From assembly GCA_000320605.2 (NCBI GenBank), contig KB445794.1, positions 725,837 to 789,836 of the forward strand: a DNA stretch of 64,000 nucleotides, written 5' to 3'. The position numbers and the translations under genes are program-made. Source of the DNA: Gelatoporia subvermispora B. Lineage: Eukaryota > Basidiomycota > Agaricomycetes > Polyporales > Gelatoporiaceae. The notes beneath the pieces were generated by a model. The model was given only the letters and a program-made list of their open reading frames with translations, had not been told where the DNA came from and searched no databases. This document shows positions 10,096 to 23,072 of this stretch, in pieces; positions within the stretch are counted from its first letter, which is position 1; every line of letters begins with the position of its first letter.

Positions 10096-13000
10096 CTACA
10101 AGCCCTCGAAGAACGACAGATCCTGCGCAGACAACCCACTTCCCTTCACAGGTGCACTCGAAGGCGGGCTGATGACTGGCGGCCCCACAGAGTTCGGCCG
10201 GCTCGCTGCGAGCGGTGGTCCAAACAGATCCATACTCGGTGCAGACTGAGTCGTCGGCGCGGGTGCTAGTGGTGGTGCGTTGCCCATGCGCGACGGCGCA
10301 GGGGTCAAGAACGCACCACCCTGCATGAGATCATCGCCTCCCAGCAGGTCTATCTCTGGCTTCGCTCCGGCTCCAGGCATGGGGATCGCTTCAGGCAGTG
10401 GCGAGGGAGGGGCAGGCCAGCGTCCAGGCCGTGCGGCTGCGCGCTCCATGAGGCTGATAGTATGCTGGTGCTCCGCCTTCCTGCGCTCCTGAATCGAGGA
10501 ATTCCGCTTCAATCCGGCCGAGCCTATTGATGAAAGCTGTTGCTGTTGCGTTGATTGTGGCACGTGACCTGCCTGCTGCGTGGACTGAGGTGGAGGGTTG
10601 AGAGGTAGGATGGAGCTTGGGCTCTTCGACGGGGGACGCGGCGGAGATGGAGTACGGAGAGGAGACCACGGAGGAGTCGGATTGTCGAATCCGGAGGTCT
10701 TGCTCGGTGTCAGGAAACTCGAGTCAGAGCCGAAGCTAAAGCTATTGTCGAGTCCCGGCGCATATAGCGACTGGGTAGATGGGGGCTCTGCGGGAGATGG
10801 TGCTGCCGAAGAATGAAACTCTGAGAATTCGTCGTCGTCATCGAATGCATTGATGGAAGGTGCAGATGCCGGAGGCGGTAGGGCTGGCTTCTGGGAGATA
10901 ACAGGCTTGGCAGGTGGCGGAGGTGCAGTCAAGGGTGGGAGGGAGAAGCGGGATGGGACAGACGGCCGCGAGTGATGTCCCACTGCGAAGGCTCCATGCA
11001 CTCGCGCCTGCGATGATTGTGGGGGCATGAGCGGCGCCATTGTTAACGATGATCGCGAAGTCGCCACCGGTGACGAGTAGAAATCCGAATATTCGTCCTC
11101 GTCAAGGGACCTCTTCGAGTTGAACGATGACAACAAAGACGTGGACTGTTGTGGGGAGATGGCAGAGTCCGGAGTCATTATGTCAGCATACGCGTAAGGA
11201 ACCATGGGGTTGATCCGTGGTTGAGGCTTCGGCGCAGGCGGCGGCGGAAGGGCAAAGGGTGCCATGCTTGCCGAGGCCGTGGCCGTCTGCTGCACTTGGG
11301 GATATAGCTCTGCCAAAGGCCGCAATGAAGCCGGCGACGTTGGCGAGACGCTCCGTGCATGTGAAGTCGACGATGTTGCAGAAGTTGGGCGCGAACCCGC
11401 TGGAGATCCTGACGGTGGAGGAAGGGTAATAGGGGATGGGAGTTTCGGCCTTGATGAGCCCGTAGAGTTGGCTGGAGACACGGGTGTGTGAGGCCGCGAT
11501 GAGGGCGGAGGAGGAAGTAACGGAGGTTGTGATGCGGGGCGATCAACGGCAGAGCCGATGAACGCCAGCGGCGACGGGCTCAATGAGCGGGTATCAGGCT
11601 TGACGGGAGCCATGAGAGTAGGTGGTTGCATTGAGAGCTTCGGAGGTGCTGATATTAGTGTAGGCTGCGGAGCAGGCGCGCTGCTACGTGAAGGCGGTCC
11701 TAGTGGTTGTGGTACAATGTTGGACGTCGTGGCACTGAAGAAGTCATCAAAGTCATCATCCAAGCTCGGTCCACCCGAATTTGTATTATTAGATGCAGGG
11801 GGAGTTGCCACGCCAACCGGGCTTGTCGCCTTGGAAGCGGGCACGGGTGCGGGAGGCGGCGGCGGCGGCGGTAAAATAGGCGGAAGAGGTTGCGGCTTCA
11901 TCGCGTCAAGCTCCCTCAACGCCTCCGCCGCATCCTCCGCGTCGTCTCCCGCGCTCGGAACGATGTCAGAGAGGAACTCAAGGTCGTCCGACGAGAGCGC
12001 GAGCGAGTGCCTGGGACTGCGGCTGTTGGGAGCACTACTCCGCCGCGAGAAGCGATTGAGGAAGCGTGAAACAGCCGACGGTGCGGCGGCTGGAGGTGTC
12101 GGGGTACGCTCGGGTACAGGGTCTGGAGCAGTCGCATAGGAGGACATTTGAGGGGCGACGGGTGGAGTGAACGACGGTGTCGGCGTTGATGTGTTTCTGT
12201 CCGTAATAACAGGCACCTGCGGCTTAACACTATCTTGGCTTCCACTCCTTGAGTGAGATATGTTAGCATTTGGTGCAGGGCTTTCTGATCGGACAGATGT
12301 CATTGATGCAGTGTCCTCATTTGCCTCAGGAGAAGCACTGGCAGCTTGAGGAATGGCAGACGCCCTGCGATTCCAGAATGAGAAGAGACGTCCAGCAGGC
12401 TTGGCTTTATTGGCGTCTGCAGCAGCAGCGGACGCTTGTTCTTTTTCTAATATGCGCCAACCCACAGGGACAACATCGTCCTCGACTTCTTCTTTGCGCT
12501 CCTTGACCGCGACCTCCCATGCGGTAGAGCCCTTAGCTGCGAGGTAGTGCGACATCGGGCTGCCCTTAGTCAATGAGAGATTCTTTGTGAGCCGCACAGA
12601 CGCAGCCATCTTTCTCGCGATTGCAGTCTTCCCAAACTGCACCTGCGGCTGCAGGCTGAGCGGGGGCAGCATGGTGTTCACGGATGCTTCTCTGTGATAC
12701 CGGAGAAAATAACGGAGAATGAGCTCGGTCCGTAACGTCATGGAATGTAGCTGAGACTCACAAGCCGTCCACGCCTTCCAGACCTCTTCGCCAGTCGTCT
12801 CTGCTGGAGTCTTTCGTCGCCCCGCCATCTGTCTCTTTGTCGGCATCGCTTTCTTTTACCTCTGGATCAGGCCAAGTTTCACGGATAAACTCGCCGCATT
12901 GCGCGAGGATCGAAGCGACTAATTCCGGCGGCTGAGTTGTGCGTATCAGCCATCATTTGTACTACACTGTGCCAGCCCAGCGTACGTACAACTCTGCGGT

Positions 13001-13655
13001 CGTGCTTCGCCTTCTGCTGCCGAGCCGCCTCCCACTCGTCTAGAGATTCAGCGTCTTGTGACGAGTGCGCTTCACCATCCCCGTTGACCCACGGGGAGCC
13101 CCAAGCATCCTCTTCAAAGTCTTTCTGCAGAAAAGCAGACACAGGCTCATCATCCGCAGCAAAGCCAGACGCGAACGTCCCGAATGCGTCAGGACTATCC
13201 GGTGGTGTAGGTACGGCCTTGGGCGTGAACGTGGGAGAGTCTGAGCGTATGGGCGGTGACAGATCATGCTCAACGCTAATTTCGTCAACATCGGGCGTCG
13301 GAGTAGTATGTAACTCCGAAGTAGGAGGATTAGATGCATCGTCCAATTGCGGTGGTGGAGGTGAAGGTTCGCGTTCCTCAGGCGGCTTCCTGATTTGTAT
13401 ATTCTCGTATGTACTCGTTCCCCAAGCGAGATCCGGGTCGGCTTGGGACCATGAGAATCCTGCAGACTCGGACGGCTCATCCCATGAAATTCCAGCTCCA
13501 GTCGACCATGAGGGTGCCGCAAGGTCAGCTTCCTCGTCGTGGGAAGCTAACGAAAGCTTCGGCGGAGACCAGGCGGAAGCAGTGCCCTTGAGGGTGATAC
13601 TAGACTCGGCTGTTGCTGGTGTCTCGCTCCATGCATTCTGGTACAGGTCGTCCAT
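10096..13655 (-). CDS. Large Pro/Ser-rich protein with acidic-Phe motifs, adaptor-like
   Basis: About 1143 aa in three exons: 13655–12990, 12931–12762 and 12691–10096; introns 58 and 70 nt; phases agree. I do not recognise a named family. The N-terminus (MDDLYQNAWSETP) has repeated Trp motifs (AWS, GISWDEP, GFSWSQ, DAWGSPW). A folded-looking block at about residues 220–340 follows, with LVASILAQCGEFIRETWPD, LSLQPQVQFGKTAIARK, SPMSHYLAAKGSTAWEVAVK and VPVGWRILEKEQ. The rest is disordered Pro/Ser sequence with acidic aromatic motifs (DDDFDDFF, DEDEYSDFYSS, DDDEFSEFHSS), DLLGGDD, MDLFGPP and the terminus SAQDLSFFEGL. Such peptides commonly bind clathrin-adaptor appendage domains, so a role in vesicle coat recruitment is inferred only from short motifs. 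The upstream frame stays open to 13937, but MDDLY is the better start. Confidence 0.72.
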
Positions 13656-14648
13656 CGAGCGAGTAGAGGAGATGGAGAACACATAGGGAGTTGACACGAA
13701 AGCTTCGGGTGAGACACTAACGCCCGAGTCCCCGACGCGAGCCCAAGCGCTCACGGTGACCGTGGCGACTTGCGTCGCGTGCCGCTCGCGTGGAGGGCAC
13801 GTGCGACCTCCGCGAATCTCGAGAGCAGCGATCGCACTCGAGTTCACTCGCTGCCCAGCTCTGCCCCCTTCTGCCTCGTGAGGTGGTTTAACTCTCGTTC
13901 GTACATGTCCGAACACGATAGACCTTGTTATGTTCATGGCGGAAAGATTGCTGAAAACTTCTCAGACACTTCGACCTGAATGGAAGCGTACCACTCGAGC
14001 TCAGAAGTTAATATAGCGCACGCGTGGGTGGTTGCAGCACTTGCCAGGAACATTTTGAGCCATAAATACGAAAGAACAATAGCGGTACCCGGGGCTGTGA
14101 TATCATAGCATAACCGTGACAAATATTCCGTTGCTCAGTGGGCACCTCCGCTAATGATGAGGTATCTATAAAGCTGGCCTCCCATACAGGGGGTGCTCCA
14201 TGCTGCGGTCCCCGCTCCGTGGAAAGTGGCTCTGTAGACCCGGCAGTGCCATACTGCGCCTCGTCGTGCTGTGATCCGACTGACAGTCGAATGGCGACAA
14301 GATGCATGAGAATGTAAGAATCATTGGAAAGCCACGAGGGTGCAGATCAGGTTTCTGTCGACGCCGTCCCGTAGCAATGATGCAGAACAGCTACGAAGGG
14401 TCATGACAATCTGATATCTCGTCGGAGGATCTGTACCAGGATCGGGATGAGGTCAAAGTATGCCTCAAGGCCCTTCTTTAGAGCAGCATTGAGACCTGCA
14501 GGAAAGAGTCGAACAAAGTACTATCCCGGAACACGAGGCGTTGAGTTCGTCGAAATCAGGGACTTGCCCGCATTGACGCCCGTCGCTTGTGTGTCCAGTT
14601 GCGTTCTCATCTCGACTTCATACATACCCCCCTTGGCCACTTTCAACC
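13656..14648. other. Intergenic, divergent 5' flanks
   Basis: Shared upstream region of the adaptor-like gene (–) and the Ste50-like gene (+). No coding frame with family features or RNA gene is visible. Confidence 0.5.
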
Positions 14649-17127
14649 ATGGACGCCTCCGCCCTCGAGAGGAACATCCTCGAATGGGATGAGGGCGATG
14701 TGCACGCATGGTTCACTCGGCTCGGCTTCCCCCAGTACGAGGCTCAGATCAATGGTGGGTACCCCGCAGCCGCTCGTCACCACAGGAACGTCCTCACCTC
14801 GGCGTAGAGCACAATATTTCTGGCGAGGTTCTCTGTTTCCTCAACGCTGACAGCCTCAAGGAAATTGGCATTACCACAATCGGCCAGCGACTCGCCATTC
14901 TCAAGGCTGTATACAACATCAAGCTCGTGCAGAATATCCCTATCGAGGCCGACGACTACGTTCCTCCCTGTGAGACTTCTCACTAACTAGTCCAAGCAAC
15001 CGCTGATATCCGTAATAGCCGAGGTCGAGGAGAGGCAGGAGCATCTGAACGTAGAGCGACTGTATGACCAACTGCGAGACCAGAGTGAGTACTCGTCCCC
15101 GTCCTACACTGTCCTGTGCTCATTACCCGTGTCAAGACGAGCGACTACGTCTTCTGGAGGAAGACAATCGGCGTCTCAGCGAGAGCCTACACTCATGTCT
15201 TGAAGACATCAATTCACTACGGACCTCAATCCGACCTAGTACCGTACGTGGTTCGCTCTTGTACTCCTGACACGCGCTAACTCCGGAACAGAACGAGACA
15301 GATAGCCCGGTTGGACGACAACACTCCTTTAAATGGGCTTCTTTTGTTAAACCCTCTCGTTCACCAACCAAAGCCGGCCCAGAGGTCGTCGAATCCCCAC
15401 AACCCTCACCTAATCGACTTGAACATGAAGTCAACTCTGCCAGCTCGCGCAGCACTGGCTCCGACAAGTCGCGGCCGCATCATACAACAACGCCCCATGA
15501 GTCTTCCTCTAGTGCACAACCAACATCTGGTTCTAGTTCGAGCTCACAACAGCAACACACGAGTTCTAGTTCGAGCTCGAGTGCACCAAAGCCGACGAGG
15601 CAGGACAGCTCCGACAACCTCAAGAGCTTCAAGGTCAGTCTGGACGACCCAGCATGGAAAGTCCTCCCGGCAGCTCTGAAGAAGTACAAGATCAACAATG
15701 ATGACTGGCAGAACTATGCGATGTTCATCTGTTATGGGTCTCCAGGTACATCCTGACGGGCTGATTGTCTTGGCGTGCACAGCTCATTTATATACTAGGA
15801 AATCGTATCGAGCGCTGCCTCAGCTACGACGAAAAGCCCTTGCTACTCTTCCAGAAGCTGAAGGACGCCAAGAAGAACCCGGTCTTCATGCTCAAGCACA
15901 TCAAGGACATCCGGTCACCCATCGCCGTCGCGCAGCAGAAGCAAGCCGCACGCAAGGCCGGCGGGGACGCGTCCAAATCGCCATCCCTGGGAAGCACGTC
16001 TGTCACCGGACAGGGCCAGTCGTCCCAGGACGCGCGCTCGCGCCCGCCGAAGCTCCAAGTCGACAGCCACGCGAATGCGAGCGCCGCGGTGAACGCGCCG
16101 ATGACCGGCGTGCCCAACGCGCAGTCGGGCTGGCCCGAGCTGATGTCCCCAGCGGTGGAGACGAAGGAGCGCGGCGACGAGTTTGTTGGGGAGGGCGGGA
16201 AGGGCGCAGGTGCGGGATCGAGTGCGGCGGATGCGAGCGCGATATCGGCCGACACGAGTGCGCCGAGTGTAAGGGAGATCCCGCCATCGACGGGAGTCTC
16301 ATATGCTGTCGCGATCTACCCATACATGGCAGAGCAGGAGGACGAATTCGACGTTGTTGTGTGCGTCCTGCATCTCACCATCTGTCGAATTTAGTGGTAC
16401 TGATACTTTTGATTTGTAGCGGCGATACGTTCATCATCCTCTCCCGTGCGCGTGGCTGGTGGGTAGTGCAGCGAGACCCGGCAGGCTCCGGGACGGTCGA
16501 GCCGGACACGAACAAGCAGGGCTGGGTGCCGGCGGGATGTTTACTCGAGACGAGCGTGCCAGTTGCGACTGCAATTGCAGAGGCCACTGCTCGGGGAAGC
16601 GAGCCGACGCCTGCGGGTACCACGCCGATTCTCCCTCTGAGCATCTTGTCGACCAGCTTCCCTGGTATTGCGCTGATGGATTATAAGAAGAAAGGCGAGG
16701 AGGAGCTCGACCTTGAGAAGGATGATAGCTTGCGGGTGTTCAAGCGGTATAACCATTGGTCATATGTACGTTTCCTTCCCTCGGTACTGTGTCCGGCGAG
16801 CTCACTATATGTACAGGCTGTGAAAGAAGAGTCTGGTGATCGTGGCTGGGTTCCTGTGAGTATTTCTGATAAGCTTGATCGTTGCACATGTTTTCATGGT
16901 ATAATATTTTCAACCAGTCATGGTTTATCGGCAAAGTACCAACACCTCCAGGAGCGCCACAAACACCAAGTACAAGTGGTCCGCCTCATGGATTGTCGGC
17001 GTCATATAACGAAGGAGATTCTCATTACACCAATACGCCCAGCGCCAGCCTACAACCGCAAGTCTCGCCAATGTCTTCTGCATTCCCGCCAATGCAAACG
17101 CGCTCCGCGACTGCAACGGTCGTTTGA
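14649..17127 (+). CDS. ste50: Ste50/Ubc2-type MAPK pathway adaptor (SAM–RA–SH3–SH3)
   Basis: Scaffold that links Ras/Cdc42 inputs to a Ste11-type MAPKKK; in basidiomycetes Ubc2/Ste50 acts in mating and filamentation. About 683 aa. SAM domain at residues 13–75 (WDEGDVHAWFTRLGFPQY … LKEIGITTIGQRLAILKAV). A coiled coil follows (EERQEHLNVERLYDQL). A Ras-association-like domain covers about residues 255–345 (FKVSLDDPAWKVLPAALKKY). Two C-terminal SH3 domains lie at about 465–525 (AIYPYMAEQEDEFDVVVGD … GWWVVQ) and 564–620 (ALMDYKKKGEEELDLEKDD). Nine exons: 14649–14754, 14808–14969, 15019–15084, 15137–15243, 15292–15745, 15799–16360, 16420–16765, 16817–16855, 16918–17127; all phases agree. The C-terminal SH3 pair matches the Ubc2 layout; yeast Ste50 lacks SH3 domains. 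The second SH3 is split by a 39-nt exon. Confidence 0.9.
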
Positions 17128-18119
17128 ATGCATCAGAATCTCATCGTTTCCGGCATTCATTATCAGTCACTCCTGCTCGCCAGATCTACATGCCATCTTC
17201 CTTGCGCTATGACCGCCACGTCTATCTTTGTCTCGTCGTCTTCCTTTTCAGCTGAATGCACCGTGTATACCTTCGCCACCCGCTAATTATTTTGGACTCG
17301 CTTTGCTTTCGCTCGTTCCGTAATTCTGTTTGCATTCGGCATTGTTGCATGTGGCATTGGCTTCTATCACTACGGATTGTCTTTCGTTGTCTCCTGTACT
17401 GTGGTTTGCGGCCCTCGGGGCTGACGCTGCATTTTCTGCGGTGCGTATAATATTCACGCACACGTAGACCGCAGCACACTACTCTTTTGTCTGTTCGGCG
17501 TCGAATCATGTCACTCGAGCGATCGAGCACTTTACGATGCAGCATAGCGTCGCACTTGTTTGCACTTGTTCCCCTGGATGCTCGATGAAGTTCATGTAAG
17601 AAGACATCACAGTGATATTCAAGTGGACCGTGTACATCGAGAAGCCTCGAGGGCACTAGTCAGCTGTGCGCTACTGTGCGTCGCGAACGACGTCAGTAAC
17701 TTGTCACCAGTACTGCGCATGTGCGTGAAATATATTGCCACTTTGTATCCTTTTGTACCATTGGCAGGCCTTGGCAGACCTAAATTCAGCTGCAGGGTCA
17801 TCTCAATAACCGCAACGGCCGGTTGACCCCCAAAAGTGATGTGCTCGTTCCCTCGAAAGTTTCGCGCCGAACTTCGATGTGGGTGCGCGTTTGAATTTTC
17901 GCTTGTACTATCTAAGCGTCGCGAGCAATTCCCGGGTCCGAGCCATTTCGCTGCTCCACCCTCCCCGACGCTTTCCTCCGACGGGTCGTATCCTTTCATG
18001 ATAAATTCCTGGACATCACTTTAAGTGACGCCTTCTGGTTGCCGTCTGTTCGAAGACGTGTGTCGCATCTGGCGAGCTCCACCAGTACCTTTTCGGGTGC
18101 AGTAACGCCCATTAGAGCC
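17128..18119. other. Intergenic, about 1 kb
   Basis: 3' flank of the Ste50-like gene and upstream region of the mucin-like gene. Pyrimidine-rich tracts are present. No coding frame or RNA gene can be supported. Confidence 0.5.
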
Positions 18120-21100
18120 ATGCCACGGCCGGGCAAGCTTTACTCCCCATCCTCATCCTCCCAGGACGCTCTCTCGCTCTCGTCTCCATCGTCGCTGTAT
18201 TTCCCATCGGCTCAGAGCTCTAGGCGTCCGCCCCGTGCCCGGTCGTCCAACTCGCGACATACCTGTCTTTCTTCGGCACAAGCGCTCCCGCCTGCGGCGG
18301 CGCACGCGCTCGCAGTCTCCCCCGCTGGACGATGTCCTCGTAATTGCACGACGTACTGTCTTTCCTCGACCCGTCCATATTCCCCTGGTATTCCATCAAG
18401 GCCTCTTTGTGTTCGCGCACGGACGCACACCAGCACCATGTCTCCCCGCGCCTCGTCATGCGCTGCATCACCGTCTCCAGATCATTTGGGAGACCATGTA
18501 CACAAAGCGGAAACTGCTCCACGTCGTCAAGTGCGCTCGTTCCACCGTTCCCAGTGCGTATATGCAAATTCGACGCTCCCTTCTCCGCTCTGTTATCCTA
18601 ACATCTCAACATCCAGGCACGTGGTGAGATGGGCAGCGGTCCTTACAGTGCTGCTCCTTGGTCTTGGATGCTCTCCTCTAAATGCTGCCGCTGCAGCCGT
18701 GCGTCCATATGCGCCATCTCAAACCGCCATGTCCGAAGTACAAAACTTACGAGTGCCACGCTCGACCACACTTACCGCGTCCGGCACCGCGCTCCCGACG
18801 GTCGCGGTCACGCGCCGACAGGTCGCAGATCAGGGTGGGGCGGGAGACTCGGTGGTGAGTTCTGGGAGCGTGAGCGGGGGTGTGTCCTCTGCATCTGTCA
18901 CGTCGGTCTCGCTCTCTTCGCCAACACTGTCGCTATCACCAGCTTCGTCGTCCCCAACAAATGCGCCGTCATCTTCACCCGCCGCGTCTTCCCAGTCGAC
19001 ATCGCCAAGCTCTCAATCATCCGTATTGTCTTCGCAACCTTCCTCCCTCTCATCCACCTCGCTGTCTCAAAGCTCGCTTTCGCAGTCTTCCTCGTTGGCC
19101 TCCGTGTCTCTGTCATCCAGCTCGCAGTCCCAATCGCAGTCCCAGACTAGCTCCTCTCTCTTGTCGGTCTCGAGCTCTCAGAGCCTGTCATCGTGAGTAC
19201 CGATCATTATCTCTTCCATTCCATTGCATTTCTACACCCGGGGCACCCGACATCCCCAGTATTTCTGGACAAATTCTGCTCGGCTGAGGCCACGTGGCTG
19301 CCCTCCTGTCTACCTCGATGCAGGTGCGGGGGCGGGACATTCTCCATTGCTCTGGTTACCATGCAGTACGCTTTTCGCCTCTTGAGCACGCTCGTGATAT
19401 GTAGCACGTCGCAAGCGTGCAGATACGTTCGCACTGGCTGTCCGACCCATTGGTTCGCGCCCCACGTTCCCTGCTCTTGACGTTCCCCTGGAATATAGCG
19501 AGCGGCGAGCGCGGGCACCGGCTTAGCGGATTAGACTTCGCTGTGGCCTGCCATGTCAGACTGAGCCGCTATAGAACCGCTGCATCAGAGAGCCAGCGCG
19601 GGGTAACCCCGGGTTACCAGCAGCCACTACTGCGGACGTGGGCGCATTCCCGCCGTCGTCCTCCGCCATTTCTTGCGGGACTGTCTAGCGAGTTGGTTGC
19701 CCCGCCGAGCGCATACGCGCATCGGTCTATGATCTACGCGGTTGATCTCGCCGTATCCGTCTTCCGTTTGTTTCCCCCGCTGCATCGCCATAGAGCTTCT
19801 GCTCAAATGAGATCCCTCAGTGTAGATCGAAGCTCTTCCGCGAGCGCACCGGTCAGCCCGCCTGCCTCCGTGCCTGCACCCGCTTCAACTATATCAGCCT
19901 CACTCCCTTCTGTGCCTGTCACCACTTTGTCTCTTCCTACCACGTCCGGCTCGGCGAGTGCTACAGCGAGCGGAGGAGCTAGCGCGACGATAGCGAGCTC
20001 GGGGTCGACTTCGAGGGCGAGTCCCAGTGTCCCTCTTTCGATCCCGCCTCCACCGATCTCTATTTCTGTTTCAGTATCGGTGCCCATTTCATTAACAATC
20101 CCCCCTCTGTTTCCTTCATCCGGTCGCAGCTCGATGTCTGTATCACGACCCCCATCTATATCTATATCCCCCTCTAATCCCATCTCCATGCCCATACCTA
20201 CATCCATGCCCACATCCTTACCCCCGAGCATTACTATGATACCCTCATCATCCTCGTTACCCATGCCCACTTCTAGACTTACTAGCATTTCTAGCTCAGC
20301 CTCGAGCTCTGAGACTTTGTTCTCTTCGTCCTCGTTACCTTCACCCATCTCTAGCATTTCCATGCCCCCGGGCTCGCTCTCCAGTGCGTCGGCATCGAGT
20401 GTTGGGATCAGCACGTTCTCTCCCTCTATTCCCGTGTCGGCTTCTGTCTCGCTGTCATTATCACTCGGGCCTTCCCCCTCGAGTGTCTCCTCCGTGCTTT
20501 CGTCGCTGTCTTCGTCTGTTTCCGCATCTGCTTCCGTCTCGGCGTCTCAGTCTGTTGGCACGTCCTCACAAACTGCATCTAGCTCGATATCCAGCAGTGC
20601 AAGTAGTGCGAGCGCTAGCTCCGCCTCGTCGGCGAGCGTGTCAGCATCCAGCGCCTCCGTGTCGTCATCCTCAAGCGGCAGTCTGAGCTCGAGCGTCTCG
20701 GCGTCTAGCGCGAGTATCAGCGCGAGTTCGGCGTCAGCATCGAGCGGCAGCATATCTGGGACGACGGTGTCGAGCTCTGGTGCATCGTCTGCTGCGTCAT
20801 CGGCGACATCAGCGTCGGCATCGTCAGCGACTCCCCCGCCATCGAAGGCTACGTCATCGTCTATCTCATCTACTGCCTTCAGCACAAGCAGCGCCCTGTC
20901 GACTTCCTTCAATCATACCCTACCAACGACATCTGGAGATATACGTTCCAGTGTCTCATCGCGCCCTGTCCTTCAGCCGTCCTCGCCAACATCTTCGCTT
21001 CCATCGCTCTCTCCTTCGATGAAGCCGACAATATCGTTTTCGCCTGCTTCCTCATCCACTCTTTTGCTCGCTACTTCGTCATCCTCGTCCCCGTCGAGCG

Positions 21101-23072
21101 GCCATCAAACAACAGTCTTTACAACAGTTGTGCGTACCTCGACTATCGTGCACGGAACAGTGAAGAGCACAGAGATCTTCACGACCGTCGTCCCTACCGG
21201 AAGTCTACTTCCCAACTCCAGCGTACATGGCCACAGCAACATGTGAGCTTATCTTATCTATTCTGTCGATTTACTCCTGCTGACTTGATCCAGCTTCGCG
21301 CATGACCCCGGAGCCCTCGCAGGTCTCATCGTCGGCGTCGTCGCGCTTGTCGCAGTCCTCGCGACATGGGCCGTCATGTTCCTCCGCCGCCAACGTCTAC
21401 ACCGTTGGCAGGCCGAGACCGCGGCGGCCGCCCTCGCCGGCCATCCTGGCTACGGAAGCACTGGCGCGCGGCGGCCGCCCGTGCTCGCTGACGATGAGGA
21501 TGAGGATGAGGAAGAGATGGTGGAGACCTTTGCGGCGCCTATCGCGACCGGCGCCGGGAGCGCCGCGTACAATCGCCTCCGCGGGGGAACCACCGAGGTC
21601 ATCGACAGCGACGGCGAAGATATCGCGGCGTCATCGAGCAGCCCACACGATCCTGGGGGCGGCGGACTAGGTACTCTGCCCATTGCTGCCGCCGCTGCTG
21701 CCACGGGCGGAGTTGGCGAGGGCGACGCACTCATGCACCCTGCAAGCTCGTCGACTAGCAACATCCAGACGCTCGACGACAGTGTAGTGGCGCCCGTACC
21801 AGTGTACCCGCCGGGCTCCCCGCGCTCGCCCATCATCTCCCGAAAGTCGTCGCGTTTGGCTGGGCCCGAGCCTGCTGCATGGCTCGGTGGCCTCGAAGTC
21901 TCAGCCCTCGCTGCGACTCCCGATCTGTTCAAGGATCCCGATGCGGCATCACCCATGACGACGTCGTTCTATGGCCAGTCGTCGGATGAGGTAGGGCCTG
22001 CCACCATGGGGAGGACGTCCTCAGCAAGCGACGACTTTGCGCATACGACGCCAGGTGGCGGCCCTTACAAGAGCAGCAGCTCGTCGCAGGGGCATGGAGG
22101 CGGATCCTCCTCCGCGCTTGGTCACAGCAGCTCCCCGCATCCGGCCTCGAATAGCGGGCATGGCGGAACTGGTTCGTCCAGTGGGCATGGGCATTCAGAC
22201 CCGCCTCGGCCTTCGAGTTTACTGCCAACACAGACTCAAGCGCCAGTCCCACCAACGGCTTATCGCCCAGTTGCAGACGACGATGAAGACGACGAGAGAG
22301 GCTCTCCGGGCATCTTATCTCCAAGGCGGAGCTTCCTGGCACGCCCGCTGAAGTGGCGAGCCGGCCGCGGTCCTCGACAATCCCGGGCCTCCACCGTCTC
22401 AGGCAGTTCGTACTCCGCCACCCCGCCAGCGTCGCCCGTCGACCTCTCCCCTTCCCCCTCAACATCCGGGCTATTCGCCCGCACAAGGTCCCTGGGCGAG
22501 GTCTCGCGCTTGGCCTCTGTGCCGAACCCCGCTGTCGGACCGCCGCCGGCGCGGTCAGCGGGACAAGCAACTCCGCTGATGCCGCCGTCCATCAGCCGTC
22601 CGCGGACGCCTGTGCTCGACGCTCTCCCACCGACGGTATTCGTATCTCACGCTACACCCCCTACCGGCCTCACTGCGCGTGGCGTGCCGATGTGGCCCGG
22701 ACTTGGTACCATCGTAGGATCGCCAGGCACACCATCCCCTGCGCCGACTGAGGAGTCAGGCTCAGGCCGCGTGCCGGAGGGCCTGCTTGATCCGCGCCTT
22801 GGCGTCGGACTTGCCCACGCCATGCGTAGTCAGGGCGCGATTAGCTTCCGGGACGACATGGACTACTCAAGACCAATCGGCGGCGTGAGTACCATCCAAG
22901 TTTGCATATCGAAATTCATATTAATTGACTCTTCCTCGTGCAGTTGGTGAACAACCGCGGGTACAGCCAAACGACGTTCCGTACTGTAGATACCGGGGAC
23001 TCACGGACTACGACCCGCCGGAACTCGCATGAGTCTGGACATTCGAACGTTATCGACTTGTCAGAGATGTAG
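18120..23072 (+). CDS. Mucin-like single-pass membrane protein
   Basis: Predicted 1392 aa in exons 18120–18553, 18617–19192, 19794–21242, 21294–22884 and 22944–23072; the summed length is in frame. A hydrophobic segment (AAVLTVLLLGLGC, about residue 155) precedes roughly 650 residues of Ser/Thr/Pro-rich sequence. A TTVFTTVVRTSTIVHGT block follows, and then one clear transmembrane helix, AGLIVGVVALVAVLATWAVMFL (about 829–850), with RRQRLHR on the cytoplasmic side. The cytoplasmic tail of about 540 aa begins with an acidic patch (DDEDEDEEEMVE) and is otherwise Ser/Pro/Gly-rich. The layout recalls fungal surface sensors and signalling mucins (Wsc, Mid2, Msb2 types), but no WSC or cysteine-rich domain is visible. 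Weak points: the first ~150 codons are low-complexity and could be mis-framed, the 63-nt first intron is itself open in frame, and intron 2 is 601 nt. A start nearer the hydrophobic segment would make it a signal peptide. Confidence 0.62.

Noticed and set aside
11558..12139. Plus-strand 193-aa open frame
   Set aside because: Antisense shadow of the Pro/Ser-rich exon of the adaptor-like gene.
19803..20414. Minus-strand 203-aa Glu/Gly-rich open frame
   Set aside because: Antisense shadow of the serine-rich ectodomain of the mucin-like gene.
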